64,000 nt of DNA from Cellvibrionaceae bacterium (lineage in GTDB: Bacteria > Pseudomonadota > Gammaproteobacteria > Pseudomonadales > Cellvibrionaceae), in the NCBI GenBank assembly GCA_025800365.1, contig JAOXRT010000126.1:1-64000 (forward strand), written 5' to 3'. The translations under genes and the position numbers were made by a program. Below are positions 47,655 through 56,517 of the stretch, piece after piece (position 1 is the stretch's first letter; every line of letters begins with the position of its first letter). The notes under the pieces are model-generated. The model saw nothing but the letters and a program-made list of their open reading frames with translations. It was not told where the DNA came from and did no database searches.

Positions 47655-47689
47655 TTATTTTATAGTTCGTTATAGCTCGAGCAGCAATA

Positions 47690-49216
47690 TTAAACACCGG
47701 TATAGAAAATCACCTGCTGCGGCAACTTCTCGGTATTGATCACCTTACCCTTGGCCATCACCATGGATTGCTTACGGATATTGCGAATATCTTTTAGCGG
47801 GTTCGCGTCCAACAATAATAGATCAGCAGATTTGCCCACTTCTACCGTGCCGAATTGTTTTAGACCGCGTGCGGCGATAGCACCGTTTTTAGTGGCCGCT
47901 ACAATAGCTTCCATTTCACTCATGCCTAGCTCTACCAAACCTTCGATCGCGAGCAAGCTACCAATACCCGCTTCTTGATCGATGCTCTTTGGAGATTTAC
48001 GAAACTCAGGTGCTTTACCTTGGTAATTATCTGTTGCGATAGTGACACGACAGCCAGCTTTGATTAGGCGAATAGCATTATCGCGCTCGATTTCATAGAA
48101 CTCGCCTAGGCGGCCATTGCGTGCACGCTGCTCGGCGCTAGTCACTGGCGCGGGTGCATTCTCTAAGGCTTTCAGCGCGGCATTGCGACGCTTCAAATGC
48201 TTCTGCCACATATCACCGGTAAAGGTGTTACTCCGCATTGCACAGATCACATCTTTCTCAACAATCATGTCGATTAAATCTTGCGGGTAGCGGCGGCTTA
48301 GAATTTCTGGGTGCTGAATTAAGTCAATGCCGGCTTCCACCGCCATGCGTAGGGCTTCAGGACTGGTCGCATGAGTTTCTGCAACCAAACCACGCTTGTG
48401 AGCTTCTTCGACAATTACTTTTTGCGTACGCGGGGAAAAACCAATCAAAGACGGATAACCAAAGTGGCTGGTGCCGCCATACTTCAAAAAGTTTGGCCCT
48501 TTATCCAAATATTCATTAATGGCTTTGCGCAGCTCTTCGGGCCCCATATCCATGGTTTCTTCACCAACACCTTGGGCAATGCTGTCATTCCATTTTTGCT
48601 GGAACAAGGTCAGATCAGATTCTTTAATCAGTGAGAAGGTTAAGGAAAACGGCCCACCCCAACCAATAATATTACCGGCCACTAACATACGAGGCCCCAC
48701 GGCTTTACCCGCTTCAATATCATCGCGCACCTGCATTAGCGGCATCAAAGAACCGTAGCTATCACGCACGGTGGTAACGCCGCGCTTAAGCTGACGCTGC
48801 ACAAATTCCAGCACTAGCTCATCATTACGCTCGCCGTATTTCACAACGGTTTCTTTGCGGCGGGCATTGCCGTAAATAGAGGCATGCACATTGGTATCGA
48901 TAAAGCCCGGCAGCAAATACTTACCTCGACCATCAATCACTTGCACATAGTCCGGCAAGCTCAAGCTGCCCGCCTTCCCTAGGCCTTTAATCACGCCATC
49001 TTCAACCCATACACTCTGGCGCTTTAAGGGCGTGCCACCATTGCCGTCAATTACGGTAACGTTGTTGATGGCATAGGCATGGCGACGTTTGGTCTCGGCT
49101 TGTGCCTGCCAGCTTAAACTTAGTGCCACACAAAAGGCGGTCAGTAGGGCCACGGGCTTTATGGCTTTCGTTTTTACTGGGCTAGCGTTTTTAAGAAAGG
49201 AAAGGCAAATCTTCAT
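47690..49216 (-). CDS. Exported amidohydrolase with an N-x-H variant metal motif
   Basis: This 508-residue protein has a signal peptide (to WQAQAETK). It is a PF01979-type amidohydrolase with the end signature VEVGKSADLLLLDANPLKDI. The usual D-x-H-x-H first metal motif reads DTNVHA (HxH changed to NxH), but later candidates are present: ETHAT, LIQHPE and a terminal Asp in IATDNY. It resembles the imidazolonepropionase-like group, so either one metal is lost or the Asn takes over. ATG at 49216 has GGAG eight bases upstream; longer readings run into the divergent promoter region. Confidence 0.85.
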   Translation of the reverse strand: MKICLSFLKNASPVKTKAIKPVALLTAFCVALSLSWQAQAETKRRHAYAINNVTVIDGNGGTPLKRQSVWVEDGVIKGLGKAGSLSLPDYVQVIDGRGKYLLPGFIDTNVHASIYGNARRKETVVKYGERNDELVLEFVQRQLKRGVTTVRDSYGSLMPLMQVRDDIEAGKAVGPRMLVAGNIIGWGGPFSLTFSLIKESDLTLFQQKWNDSIAQGVGEETMDMGPEELRKAINEYLDKGPNFLKYGGTSHFGYPSLIGFSPRTQKVIVEEAHKRGLVAETHATSPEALRMAVEAGIDLIQHPEILSRRYPQDLIDMIVEKDVICAMRSNTFTGDMWQKHLKRRNAALKALENAPAPVTSAEQRARNGRLGEFYEIERDNAIRLIKAGCRVTIATDNYQGKAPEFRKSPKSIDQEAGIGSLLAIEGLVELGMSEMEAIVAATKNGAIAARGLKQFGTVEVGKSADLLLLDANPLKDIRNIRKQSMVMAKGKVINTEKLPQQVIFYTGV

Positions 49217-49263
49217 AGGGGCTCCATTTCGACACAGAGGTAGCTGCACGCTTAAGAATACAG

Positions 49264-49275
49264 ATTGTATACAAT
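49264..49275. promoter_or_regulatory. 12-bp perfect palindrome in a divergent promoter region
   Basis: ATTGTATACAAT is a perfect palindrome 48 bp from the amidohydrolase start and 112 bp from the cyclophilin start. It resembles GntR-family operators (TTGTATACAA). No regulator is adjacent. Confidence 0.35.
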
Positions 49276-49386
49276 ATACGAACATTAGCATTAATGTTAC
49301 TATCGAGCAAAGACTCAATCGGCAATCTGAGGAGCTTACCGAGCTCACCGTCTAGCCAAGTACACGAGCCCAGCGCAGGAGCCAAT

Positions 49387-50307
49387 ATGAAAAACAATAA
49401 ATACTCGAAATTGAACACTACCGCGAAGCTAATCTGCTCTATTACCGCCGCCACTTTATGCTTGGGTGCCGCCAGTGCAATTGCTGATAAGAGCACCGAC
49501 AAGCAGGCCTCTAAGCCTAGATCCCCCTCTCAAATCAGTGCACAAGCCAAGGACAGTAGCTGGCGCGATATCGATAATGAAAACCTGCTACGCATGCAAC
49601 TTGATACCGGCACGGTTTGGATTGAGCTAGCCCCGCAATTTGCGCCGAACCATGTTAGCAACACCAAGGCTTTGGTACGCGAAGGCTTTTACGATGGTTT
49701 AAGTATTTACCGTTTTGTTGAAGGCTTTGTTGCTCAAGGAGGTGACGCCTCTGAGGAGAAGGCCATTAAAAATGCTAAGCGTGTGCTTAAGAGCGAGCGC
49801 TATACGAGCAATAAAGTAGATTTTACTCCGCTAGGCTTTAAGGACAGTTTTGCTGAAGACACGGGTTTTGTAGCCGGCTTTGCGGCGGCTAAGAATTCGA
49901 AAGGTGAAAGCTGGATGGTACATTGCCCGGGTGCGTTTGCGATGGCCAGAAACAATCCGGTTGATAGTGGCGGTACGGAATTTTACGTTGTTCTTGGCCA
50001 TGCCCCTCGCTATTTAGATAGAAATGTGACGGTCTTTGGTCGAGTGATTTCCGGTATGGGGGCTTTGTTATCGTTACAGCGTGAAAAGCCGAAGGATGAA
50101 AGCAAGGAGTACAATCCTATCCGTTCTGTAAAAGTAGCGGCCGATCTAAGCAAAACCGAGCAAAAGAATTGGCAAGTTATGAAGACCGATTCTGCGGATT
50201 TTAAGGAGCTGATTCTGTCGCGAGCCAATCGACCTGAGGAGTGGTTTGTAGAGCAACCGGGTGTTGTAGATGTTTGTGGTGTGACGGTGCCTAGTAGAGA
50301 GAAATAA
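49387..50307 (+). CDS. Cyclophilin-type peptidyl-prolyl cis-trans isomerase, exported
   Basis: This 306-residue protein has a signal peptide (to SAIADKSTD). The cyclophilin domain (about 55-250) shows MQLDTGTVWIELAPQFAPNHVSNTKALVREGFYDGLSIYRFVEGFVAQGG-like sequence in pieces, with the active-site core FAMARNNPVDSGGTEFYVVLG and YLDRNVTVFGRV. It contains longer insertions than E. coli PpiA. It probably folds proline-containing periplasmic proteins. AGGAG lies 6 bases before the ATG at 49387. Confidence 0.9.
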   Translation: MKNNKYSKLNTTAKLICSITAATLCLGAASAIADKSTDKQASKPRSPSQISAQAKDSSWRDIDNENLLRMQLDTGTVWIELAPQFAPNHVSNTKALVREGFYDGLSIYRFVEGFVAQGGDASEEKAIKNAKRVLKSERYTSNKVDFTPLGFKDSFAEDTGFVAGFAAAKNSKGESWMVHCPGAFAMARNNPVDSGGTEFYVVLGHAPRYLDRNVTVFGRVISGMGALLSLQREKPKDESKEYNPIRSVKVAADLSKTEQKNWQVMKTDSADFKELILSRANRPEEWFVEQPGVVDVCGVTVPSREK

Positions 50308-50409
50308 CGGTGCCTGCATGAATCTTTGATTGAATTGGTTAAATAGTTTTATTGAAGCCGGATTAAAACAGCGTGTTTTCATTCTATAAGTTTATCTAGA
50401 CCCGGCCGC

Positions 50410-50522
50410 TTTCATGCCTTGGGGTATCGGGTCTGGAACGCGCTTAAACCATCCAAGGGCGCTCGACTTCGCAGCGTCCGTGCTGCTCTACGGTTCCTGA
50501 CCCGATACCCCAAGACATGAAA
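50410..50522. repeat. Long intergenic hairpin C (conserved-core type)
   Basis: Arms 50411-50439 and 50493-50521 pair over 29 bp with two mismatches, extended by one A:T pair. The 53-base core contains GCAGC/GCTGC, matching GCGGT/ACCGC in hairpin A, so both halves of that stem changed together. Confidence 0.87.
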
Positions 50523-50626
50523 TCTATATCGTAGAATTCTTGACCTTCATTTATGACATCCTAGATGTTAGAAATTAACTGCAATTGATCTCCAAATTAA
50601 TTTCTAACCTTTTCACTGAAGTAGAA

Positions 50627-50736
50627 TATGGAGGGTAGGGTTCGCTATGCTGGGGCGTCTCCGACTCGGAGGAGGAGCCGAGCTAGCATGGATGCTGCTT
50701 TTTGCGTACCCGGCATAGCGAACCCTACCCTCCATA
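50627..50736. repeat. Long intergenic hairpin D
   Basis: Arms 50627-50653 and 50710-50736 pair over 27 bp with one mismatch. The interior holds CTCCGA-C-TCGGAG and a CATGGATG loop motif. It begins 105 bp after hairpin C. The rest of 50308-50801 shows no gene. Confidence 0.85.
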
Positions 50737-50801
50737 GTCGCCCCGACCTGCACCAACTCAAACAAGGCTTCCACACTCATAAACTATTTAAATAGAAATA
50801 A

Positions 50802-50828
50802 AAAAGGCGTGAATAAATCACGCCTTTT
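50802..50828 (-). terminator. Intrinsic terminator of the PepSY operon
   Basis: An 11-bp stem (AAAAGGCGTGA with TCACGCCTTTT) has a 5-base loop, followed on the minus strand by TTTATTTCTATT. It lies 23 bp after the PepSY gene stop. Confidence 0.85.
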
Positions 50829-50851
50829 AGAAACCCTGAAATCCCTAAACA

Positions 50852-52414
50852 CTAATTAGCCAAAGCAACTGACTCATCAATATGTGACGGCTTTTCCTGC
50901 AAACGCTGCTTAAGAAAATATGCCATACCCGCCATCAGCAAGAGACCAATATCAGATCCCCATGCTTGTGGCGCCCACTGGCTATAGCCTTGGCTAGCTT
51001 GTAGCAGGATATCCAGCAAAGCTGTAGCAGATAACAACGCAACAACAACACTCATTGCTTGCGTAAATGCCGTCTCAACTTTCTCACTGCGCCAAGCCTG
51101 CCAAGCCACAAATAGTAAGCCCAGCACAAACGCTACGCCCGCATACTGAATCGCGGATTTAGCGAAACTTAGTGCCGTAAACGCAGGCAACCACTTAGTC
51201 ACCAATGCCATGGCAAATCCGAAAGCACTTGCTACTGGTAAGCACAATAAGCCCCAGTAGACTACTCGGCCCTTCCAATCAAAAGCGCGGCGGCGCAACC
51301 ATAGCAGCAGACCTGTAGCGGGCAGTAAACAACTCATCAAGCCTAGTGCAAAGTAAAAGAACTTCATCGCCGTACCACCAAAAGTGGCGTAGTGTAGCGG
51401 GACCGATGCAGAATAAACCCGCAGCGCCACATTATCGTGAATGTAGTCCACCAACTTGATGGTTTCGCCGGTATCCACACGATACTTAGCAAAACTATCA
51501 ATACCCAAAGTTTTTGGATAATTACCGTAAATTAATACAAAATTGTTTTTATCGCCTGGGTAGACCGACATAACCTGTTGGGGCACAAAGCCTCGCTGCA
51601 TATCCAAACGAGCCTTGGTAACAAATGGCAACATGCTAGGTATTGGTGCTGACTCTTCCGACATAACCGGATCTTGTCCGAAGATATCAGCAATGGCCGC
51701 TTCCTGATCGCCGTTGTAGGCAACCAAAGCCATCATAATAAGAATCACACCCAACAAACCTAACAGAGCACCGGTAAAGCCGATCACCACATGAAAAGGC
51801 AGCGCCCAGAAACCCGCCAACTTATGCAAATCGCTCCATTTATGACGAGGCTTTTCTAAGCGTAATTGATCGCTCTCTTTACGCCATTGGCGGTGAACCA
51901 AAATGCCCGCTACCGCGAGCATCATAAAGATAACGCCCAATACACCAATAGCGTATCGCCCCCAAGGACTTGGCAGCCAAAAGTCGGTGTGCACCTCAGT
52001 AATAATGTGGCTAATGCCAGCATCCTGATGGGCAATCAACTCACCAGTTTGTGCATCCCAGTAGCTAGTGTGCCAAGCTTCATCGCTCTCGGTATGCGTA
52101 CCGCTTATAGCAAAACGACGGCCCGGCATATCTTGACTGACAAAGAACACCTCAACGTCTTTACCATCTTCACCACCAAAGGTTTCGATGGACTGCTGCA
52201 TAATTTTATCGACGGGCACATCTTCCAGGTGCCCAGTTGGTGGCGCTGCCACACTAGAGAGCTTGGCGTTTTCCCAGATGCTTAATTCACTATGAAAAAT
52301 GCTAACCGTGCCGGTAAAACAAAGTGCAAAAATAAAAATACCTAAAGCAACACCTAACTGTTTATGGCTACGCATTAAGCCCTGAAAAAACGCTCTTTCT
52401 TTGGCATCACTCAT
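50852..52414 (-). CDS. PepSY-associated membrane protein (ferric-siderophore reductase-like)
   Basis: This 521-residue inner-membrane protein has PepSY_TM architecture. An N-terminal helix (about 18-38) precedes a periplasmic region with PepSY repeats (EVHTDFWLPSPWGRY), and further helices fall at about 165-185, 205-235, 355-385 and 400-500. It is typical of Fur-controlled operons for siderophore-bound iron reduction (FoxB/PiuB-like). The ATG at 52414 overlaps the upstream TGA as ATGA; a start at 52474 would overlap the next gene. It is the last gene of a three-gene operon. Confidence 0.9.
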   Translation of the reverse strand: MSDAKERAFFQGLMRSHKQLGVALGIFIFALCFTGTVSIFHSELSIWENAKLSSVAAPPTGHLEDVPVDKIMQQSIETFGGEDGKDVEVFFVSQDMPGRRFAISGTHTESDEAWHTSYWDAQTGELIAHQDAGISHIITEVHTDFWLPSPWGRYAIGVLGVIFMMLAVAGILVHRQWRKESDQLRLEKPRHKWSDLHKLAGFWALPFHVVIGFTGALLGLLGVILIMMALVAYNGDQEAAIADIFGQDPVMSEESAPIPSMLPFVTKARLDMQRGFVPQQVMSVYPGDKNNFVLIYGNYPKTLGIDSFAKYRVDTGETIKLVDYIHDNVALRVYSASVPLHYATFGGTAMKFFYFALGLMSCLLPATGLLLWLRRRAFDWKGRVVYWGLLCLPVASAFGFAMALVTKWLPAFTALSFAKSAIQYAGVAFVLGLLFVAWQAWRSEKVETAFTQAMSVVVALLSATALLDILLQASQGYSQWAPQAWGSDIGLLLMAGMAYFLKQRLQEKPSHIDESVALAN

Positions 52415-52674
52415 AGCATTGATCCTCCAAGACCAACCAGCAACAAGGCAACAGATAAAGCCAACAATTGCCACATAGCACGGGAAAAGTTTTCACGACT
52501 GAAAAGCCACAAGCTAGCCCAGGCCCACGAAATAGGCACCGACAAACCCGCCCAAAAAGTTCTGTGCAGGGCTTTATCTAAAGGTAGAAACTGAGCCAAA
52601 AAGACAGCCGCAAATAAAGCGAATAGCAAGCCAAGAAAAATAGCACCACTAAGTGCCTTGCCACTAAAACCCAT
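52411..52674 (-). CDS. Small membrane protein, DUF3649-like
   Basis: These 87 residues have three hydrophobic helices (about 10-30, 40-58, 65-83) with ALSGAIFLGLLFALFAAVFL at the start. Small proteins of this kind (DUF3649) sit beside PepSY_TM genes in iron operons. The coupling to the PepSY gene is ATGA. Function unknown. Confidence 0.7.
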   Translation of the reverse strand: MGFSGKALSGAIFLGLLFALFAAVFLAQFLPLDKALHRTFWAGLSVPISWAWASLWLFSRENFSRAMWQLLALSVALLLVGLGGSML

Positions 52675-52675
52675 A

Positions 52676-52990
52676 TCAAGCCCCCATTAGCCAGCTAATG
52701 CAGGCTGCCATTGAAACCAAAAGAACAGCCCAACGAACCATATCAATTCTATTTGGCCAGCGGCGTAAAATTAGCACCCAAGCAAAACCTACCATCATTA
52801 ACGCAGCCAGAAAGAAGGGAATACCCCACTCCCAGCCTTCGGCATCCCCCCAAAGATAAGCAGCCACCAGCAACAAAGCGTAAGCAATAACTCGCTGCGC
52901 AATTAAAGGGATTTTGGGCATAGGGCGATGGGCATAGGCCATTGGAACAGCTAAGCCTACCAGCGAAAGGGCAAATAAATGCAACATCAT
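52676..52990 (-). CDS. Small membrane protein, DUF3325-like
   Basis: These 104 residues have about three to four hydrophobic segments (roughly 2-20, 30-46, 52-70, 85-100). The start ATG at 52990 has AGG six bases upstream; a TTG at 53017 is less likely. DUF3325-type proteins are the usual first partner of PepSY iron operons. The stop is 1 bp before the next gene start. A Fur box lies about 85 bp upstream of the start. Confidence 0.68.
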   Translation of the reverse strand: MMLHLFALSLVGLAVPMAYAHRPMPKIPLIAQRVIAYALLLVAAYLWGDAEGWEWGIPFFLAALMMVGFAWVLILRRWPNRIDMVRWAVLLVSMAACISWLMGA

Positions 52991-53075
52991 ATCAAGCCTA
53001 GAGATAGCTTTATTCAAGGGTGTAAATTAGCTGCCCCTAAACAAGTCTAATGAATAATTATTAAAAACCGGCTAA

Positions 53076-53096
53076 TTATCAATGAATCTCATTCTC
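53076..53096 (-). promoter_or_regulatory. Fur box before the PepSY operon
   Basis: Read on the minus strand, GAGAATGAGATTCATTGATA is close to the classical Fur operator (GATAATGATAATCATTATC) with overlapping 7-1-7 dyads. It is upstream of the three-gene PepSY operon, so iron repression is likely. Confidence 0.65.
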
Positions 53097-53119
53097 AGGG
53101 CAAGATGGTTTGGCGGCAT

Positions 53120-53153
53120 TACAAAATAGGCACCAACTGGTGCCTATTTTGTA
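53120..53153 (-). terminator. 16-bp perfect hairpin terminator of the DUF885 gene
   Basis: TACAAAATAGGCACCA pairs perfectly with TGGTGCCTATTTTGTA around a 2-base loop, 77 bp after the DUF885 gene stop. The 3' arm carries its own TATTTTGTA run. It also insulates the Fur-controlled operon downstream from read-through. Confidence 0.75.
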
Positions 53154-53229
53154 CCTGACAAAGGAGTGTCAGCTGTTGCTGTTGCGCTAAGATTGCGCTT
53201 ATCGCATATTTTTTGTCACTAGAAATGCT

Positions 53230-55032
53230 CTAGCTTTGCGAGCTGATATATTCATCCACCAACTGCTCAAGAATATCCAACGGCACTGCGCCGTTCTTAA
53301 GCACCACATCGTGGAAATCGCTGAGGTTAAATTTATCGCCCAGCTCGGTTTTGGCTTTTTCGCGTAGCTCCAAGATTTTCATCATACCAATCTTATAAGA
53401 GGTCGCCTGGCCTGGCATGACGATATAGCGCTCGATCTCAGAAACGACATCAGATTCGGCCATGCCGGTATTGGCAATCATGTAATCGATGGCTTCTTGG
53501 CGAGTCCAGCGCTTGGCGTGGATACCGGTATCAACCACTAAGCGCACCGCGCGGAATAGCTCGGCCTGTAGGCGGCCAATATTATCGAAAGGATCTTTTT
53601 GAAAGCCCATCTCCCAAGCGACTTGCTCGGCATAAAGTGCCCAACCTTCTACATAGGCCGTAAATGGCGAGAAGCGACGGAACAAGGGCATGCCTTCTAG
53701 CTGCATAGCAATGGCCACCTGAAAGTGATGCCCCGGAATACCTTCGTGATAAGCCAAGGTGCGCATGCTGTATTTAGGCGTGGCTTTGATATCGTAGAGA
53801 TTGGCAAAGAACTGCCCAGGGCGTGAGCCATCGATAGCTGGTGGCTGATAGTAGGCGCCAGGTGCAGTCTTTTCTTTAAAGGCCGGAATACGTTTTACTT
53901 CCACACCAGTATCTGGACGCAAGCTAAAGGCTTGCCCCAAGCCTTTATCAATCTCGTTTAAGATCACTTGGTAATCGGCAATAATTTGCTCGCGGCCTTC
54001 ATCGGTATCGGGATAATAAAACTCTTCCTTGCTGGCCATCTCATCAATAGCGGCGCTAAAGCCTGCGCTAACATCGTAGCCCTCGCCAGCTAAGATCGCC
54101 AAAATTTCAGCTTGGATGCGGGCAACTTCCGATAAACCAATATTATGAATTTCATCGGCCGTTAAATCGGTGGTGGTAAATAAACGCAGCGCCGCTTTAT
54201 AAGCGCCCTCACCTTCTGGTAGTTTCCAGAAGCCATCATCTTCGGTGGTTTTATCGCGCAGTGCGGTAAAGTAATCGATCAGCTTTTGATAGGCCGGGTA
54301 CACATCGGCCTGAATCGCTTTCTCAGCATCGGCCAGCACTTGGCTATTATCGTAGCCTTCGATTTCTGCCGATTTCTTTTCTAAATTGGTATAGAGAATA
54401 TTCTCTTTGGGGGCTGTGCCAACAAAGTTATTCATTTCCTCTAGCACACGATCCACCACAAAGCGCGGCGGTAGAATATTGCGTTTTTCCCTTTCTTTTA
54501 GGCCTTCTAGCACCTGATCGAACTTCTTACCCACCGCTGATAAGCGCGAAATATAGTTCTCGGCATCTTCGGCAATTTTAATTTCATGGGTAGATTCCAT
54601 AAAACTTGGGTAGCCGTTTTGCGCACCAAATAACTGGTTTACCGGGTAGTTATGAAAGCGATAACGCTCGAAATCATCCACCGAGGCAAAGAGATAATTC
54701 GCAATGGCTTTTGATAGCTGCTCGGCCTCGCTTAGATCTTCTACCGCATAATCATCCAGCACCGCCTTGGCGGCTTTTAGATCGGCAATCATGGCATCGC
54801 CAGCGGCAATACTATCGTCATCCAGCTTACTGTTGTGCCCGCGAATACCAATATTTTCCAGCATATGTAGCTGGCTTAGCATTTCTGGGCTTTTTAAGGC
54901 CTGCTTAAGAATTTCGCGATTAAAGAAATTATTAATAAAAAATGGCTTGGCATACCATTCGTGGGCCGCAAAGCTGCCGCCCAGAATAATAATAGACAGC
55001 AAACCGTAAGCGATAAATTTTAGTATTTTCAT
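53230..55032 (-). CDS. DUF885 family putative zinc peptidase
   Basis: This 600-residue protein has an N-terminal hydrophobic signal or anchor (about 5-25). It carries the DUF885 hallmark YHEGIPGHHFQ (about residue 428), an HExxH-like zinc motif, with a downstream Glu in GWALYAEQ as probable third ligand. The family is thought to be gluzincin-like peptidases, and this is probably periplasmic or membrane-anchored. It precedes a nitroreductase gene by 41 bp on the same strand, so both may be cotranscribed. Confidence 0.88.
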   Translation of the reverse strand: MKILKFIAYGLLSIIILGGSFAAHEWYAKPFFINNFFNREILKQALKSPEMLSQLHMLENIGIRGHNSKLDDDSIAAGDAMIADLKAAKAVLDDYAVEDLSEAEQLSKAIANYLFASVDDFERYRFHNYPVNQLFGAQNGYPSFMESTHEIKIAEDAENYISRLSAVGKKFDQVLEGLKEREKRNILPPRFVVDRVLEEMNNFVGTAPKENILYTNLEKKSAEIEGYDNSQVLADAEKAIQADVYPAYQKLIDYFTALRDKTTEDDGFWKLPEGEGAYKAALRLFTTTDLTADEIHNIGLSEVARIQAEILAILAGEGYDVSAGFSAAIDEMASKEEFYYPDTDEGREQIIADYQVILNEIDKGLGQAFSLRPDTGVEVKRIPAFKEKTAPGAYYQPPAIDGSRPGQFFANLYDIKATPKYSMRTLAYHEGIPGHHFQVAIAMQLEGMPLFRRFSPFTAYVEGWALYAEQVAWEMGFQKDPFDNIGRLQAELFRAVRLVVDTGIHAKRWTRQEAIDYMIANTGMAESDVVSEIERYIVMPGQATSYKIGMMKILELREKAKTELGDKFNLSDFHDVVLKNGAVPLDILEQLVDEYISSQS

Positions 55033-55073
55033 AGTGCTGTTCTTGTAGTGTTTTAAAAGGTGAAGAAGCCGTG

Positions 55074-55742
55074 TTACTCAATAAACGTCGTAAAATCTGC
55101 TAAGGGCTTTTTAGTAATATCTGGCACCTGGGCACCCTCTTCTGGATAGCCCACCACCAATAAAATATAAGGGCGTTCGTACTCTGGGCGCTTACAGATT
55201 TTATTCAAAAACTTCATTGGGCTTGGGGTGTGGGTTAAAGTCGCTAAGCCCGCCTGATGCAAGGCCGTAATTAAAAAGCCAGAAGCCAAACCTACCGATT
55301 CTGCCGTGTAATAGTTTTTATGCTTGGTGCCTTCTTCATCGTATTCAAACTTTTGTAAAAAGATGGCAATTAAATAAGGAGCTGTTTCTAAGAAGGGCTT
55401 TTTATCATCGGTGCCTAAAGGTGCTAAATCGTCTAGCCATTCTTCGGTAGCACGCTCGGAATAAAACTGGCGCTCTTCTTCCTCGGCGGCCAGGCGAATC
55501 TCTTTTTTAGTTTCCGCATCGCTAATCACCACAAAGTGCCACGGTTGCTTATTAGCACCACTGGGCGCCGTGCCCGCCGCTTTTAGGGCATTTTCAATTA
55601 CCGAGCGCGGCACTGGCTCTGGCGAGAAATCGCGCACGGTGCGACGGCGCTTGATCATCTCGTAGAAGCTAAGGGCATTGGCTTCCATCTCGGCTTCGCT
55701 TTGCTGTTGAAAATCTAGTGGGATAAAGGGGTATTCAGACAT
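55074..55742 (-). CDS. Nitroreductase family protein (BluB/iodotyrosine-deiodinase-like)
   Basis: This 222-residue flavoenzyme has the FMN-binding start [37 protein letters not shown] and the C-terminal [34 protein letters not shown] is the usual dimer/flavin strand. The substrate is not predictable; relatives include deiodinase-like and quinone reductases. It lies upstream of the DUF885 gene on the same strand. Confidence 0.9.
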   Translation of the reverse strand: MSEYPFIPLDFQQQSEAEMEANALSFYEMIKRRRTVRDFSPEPVPRSVIENALKAAGTAPSGANKQPWHFVVISDAETKKEIRLAAEEEERQFYSERATEEWLDDLAPLGTDDKKPFLETAPYLIAIFLQKFEYDEEGTKHKNYYTAESVGLASGFLITALHQAGLATLTHTPSPMKFLNKICKRPEYERPYILLVVGYPEEGAQVPDITKKPLADFTTFIE

Positions 55743-56019
55743 CTTTCTCTCTTATTATCTGGGCATATCGTTATTTTTTAACAATATTTATTAACAATGG
55801 GTATTACTGCATTACCGCCGCTTCATAGAGCTAAGACGAGTGTAGAGACGATAAAATCAATGAAAACTGCCATAAAACTGTAAAGCTAAGGGCTTTTACA
55901 GCCGCTAGCCGAAAAGCGGCCTAGAAAATAGCCTGAACAAGTGCCGCCCAGATTAGCGACACTTTTATTAACGACACTTTGATTAGCAACGCCCAGGAGA
56001 GGCAGCTAAGAGAGATAAG

Positions 56020-56394
56020 CTAGCCCTTGGGCTGCCAAAGCTCGATCTTGTTACCGGCCGGATCCATAAACCAGCCAAAATCGCCATAATCGAAAGACTC
56101 CGGCTCGCCGATAAGCTCCGCGCCGCCTTGCTTTACCTGCTCAAGTGCGGCGGGCAAATCATCCACCACCAGGTTCATCATAAATTCTTTGCTGGAAGGC
56201 TTAAAATAATCGCTGCCCTGTTTGAAGGGCGCCCAAACGGTGTAGCCATGCTCAGGCATATCCGCAGGCTGTAAGGCGCAGCCGCCATAACTTGGATCTA
56301 TCGGCAAGCCCAGATGCTCTTGATACCAAGCCGCCAGGGCCTTGGGATCCTCACAGAAGAAAAATATACCACCGACACCTAATACCTTCGCCAT
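56020..56394 (-). CDS. VOC family protein
   Basis: This 124-residue glyoxalase-fold protein has GGIFFFCEDPKALAAWYQEHLGLP and the closing DPAGNKIELWQPKG. Metal-ligand candidates include the Glu in ELWQPKG. The start ATG at 56394 has AAGGAG 6 bases upstream; a start at 56412 would run past that site. The substrate is unknown. It is divergent from the HD-GYP gene. Confidence 0.85.
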   Translation of the reverse strand: MAKVLGVGGIFFFCEDPKALAAWYQEHLGLPIDPSYGGCALQPADMPEHGYTVWAPFKQGSDYFKPSSKEFMMNLVVDDLPAALEQVKQGGAELIGEPESFDYGDFGWFMDPAGNKIELWQPKG

Positions 56395-56517
56395 GCTGAC
56401 TCCTTGCGGCATTACCGCTATGGGTTGACTGAGCTGAACACAATGTTTTCAAGACTGCCTAAAAACCGCCGACATAATCTAAAACTGTGTATTGATACCT
56501 GAAAGGCTTGCTGAATA

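Noticed and set aside
35544-50522. Hairpins A and C as attC sites
   Set aside because: They have perfect long outer arms with a conserved core, the reverse of attC sites (conserved short ends, variable centre). No bulge or RYYYAAC/GTTRRRY geometry is seen.
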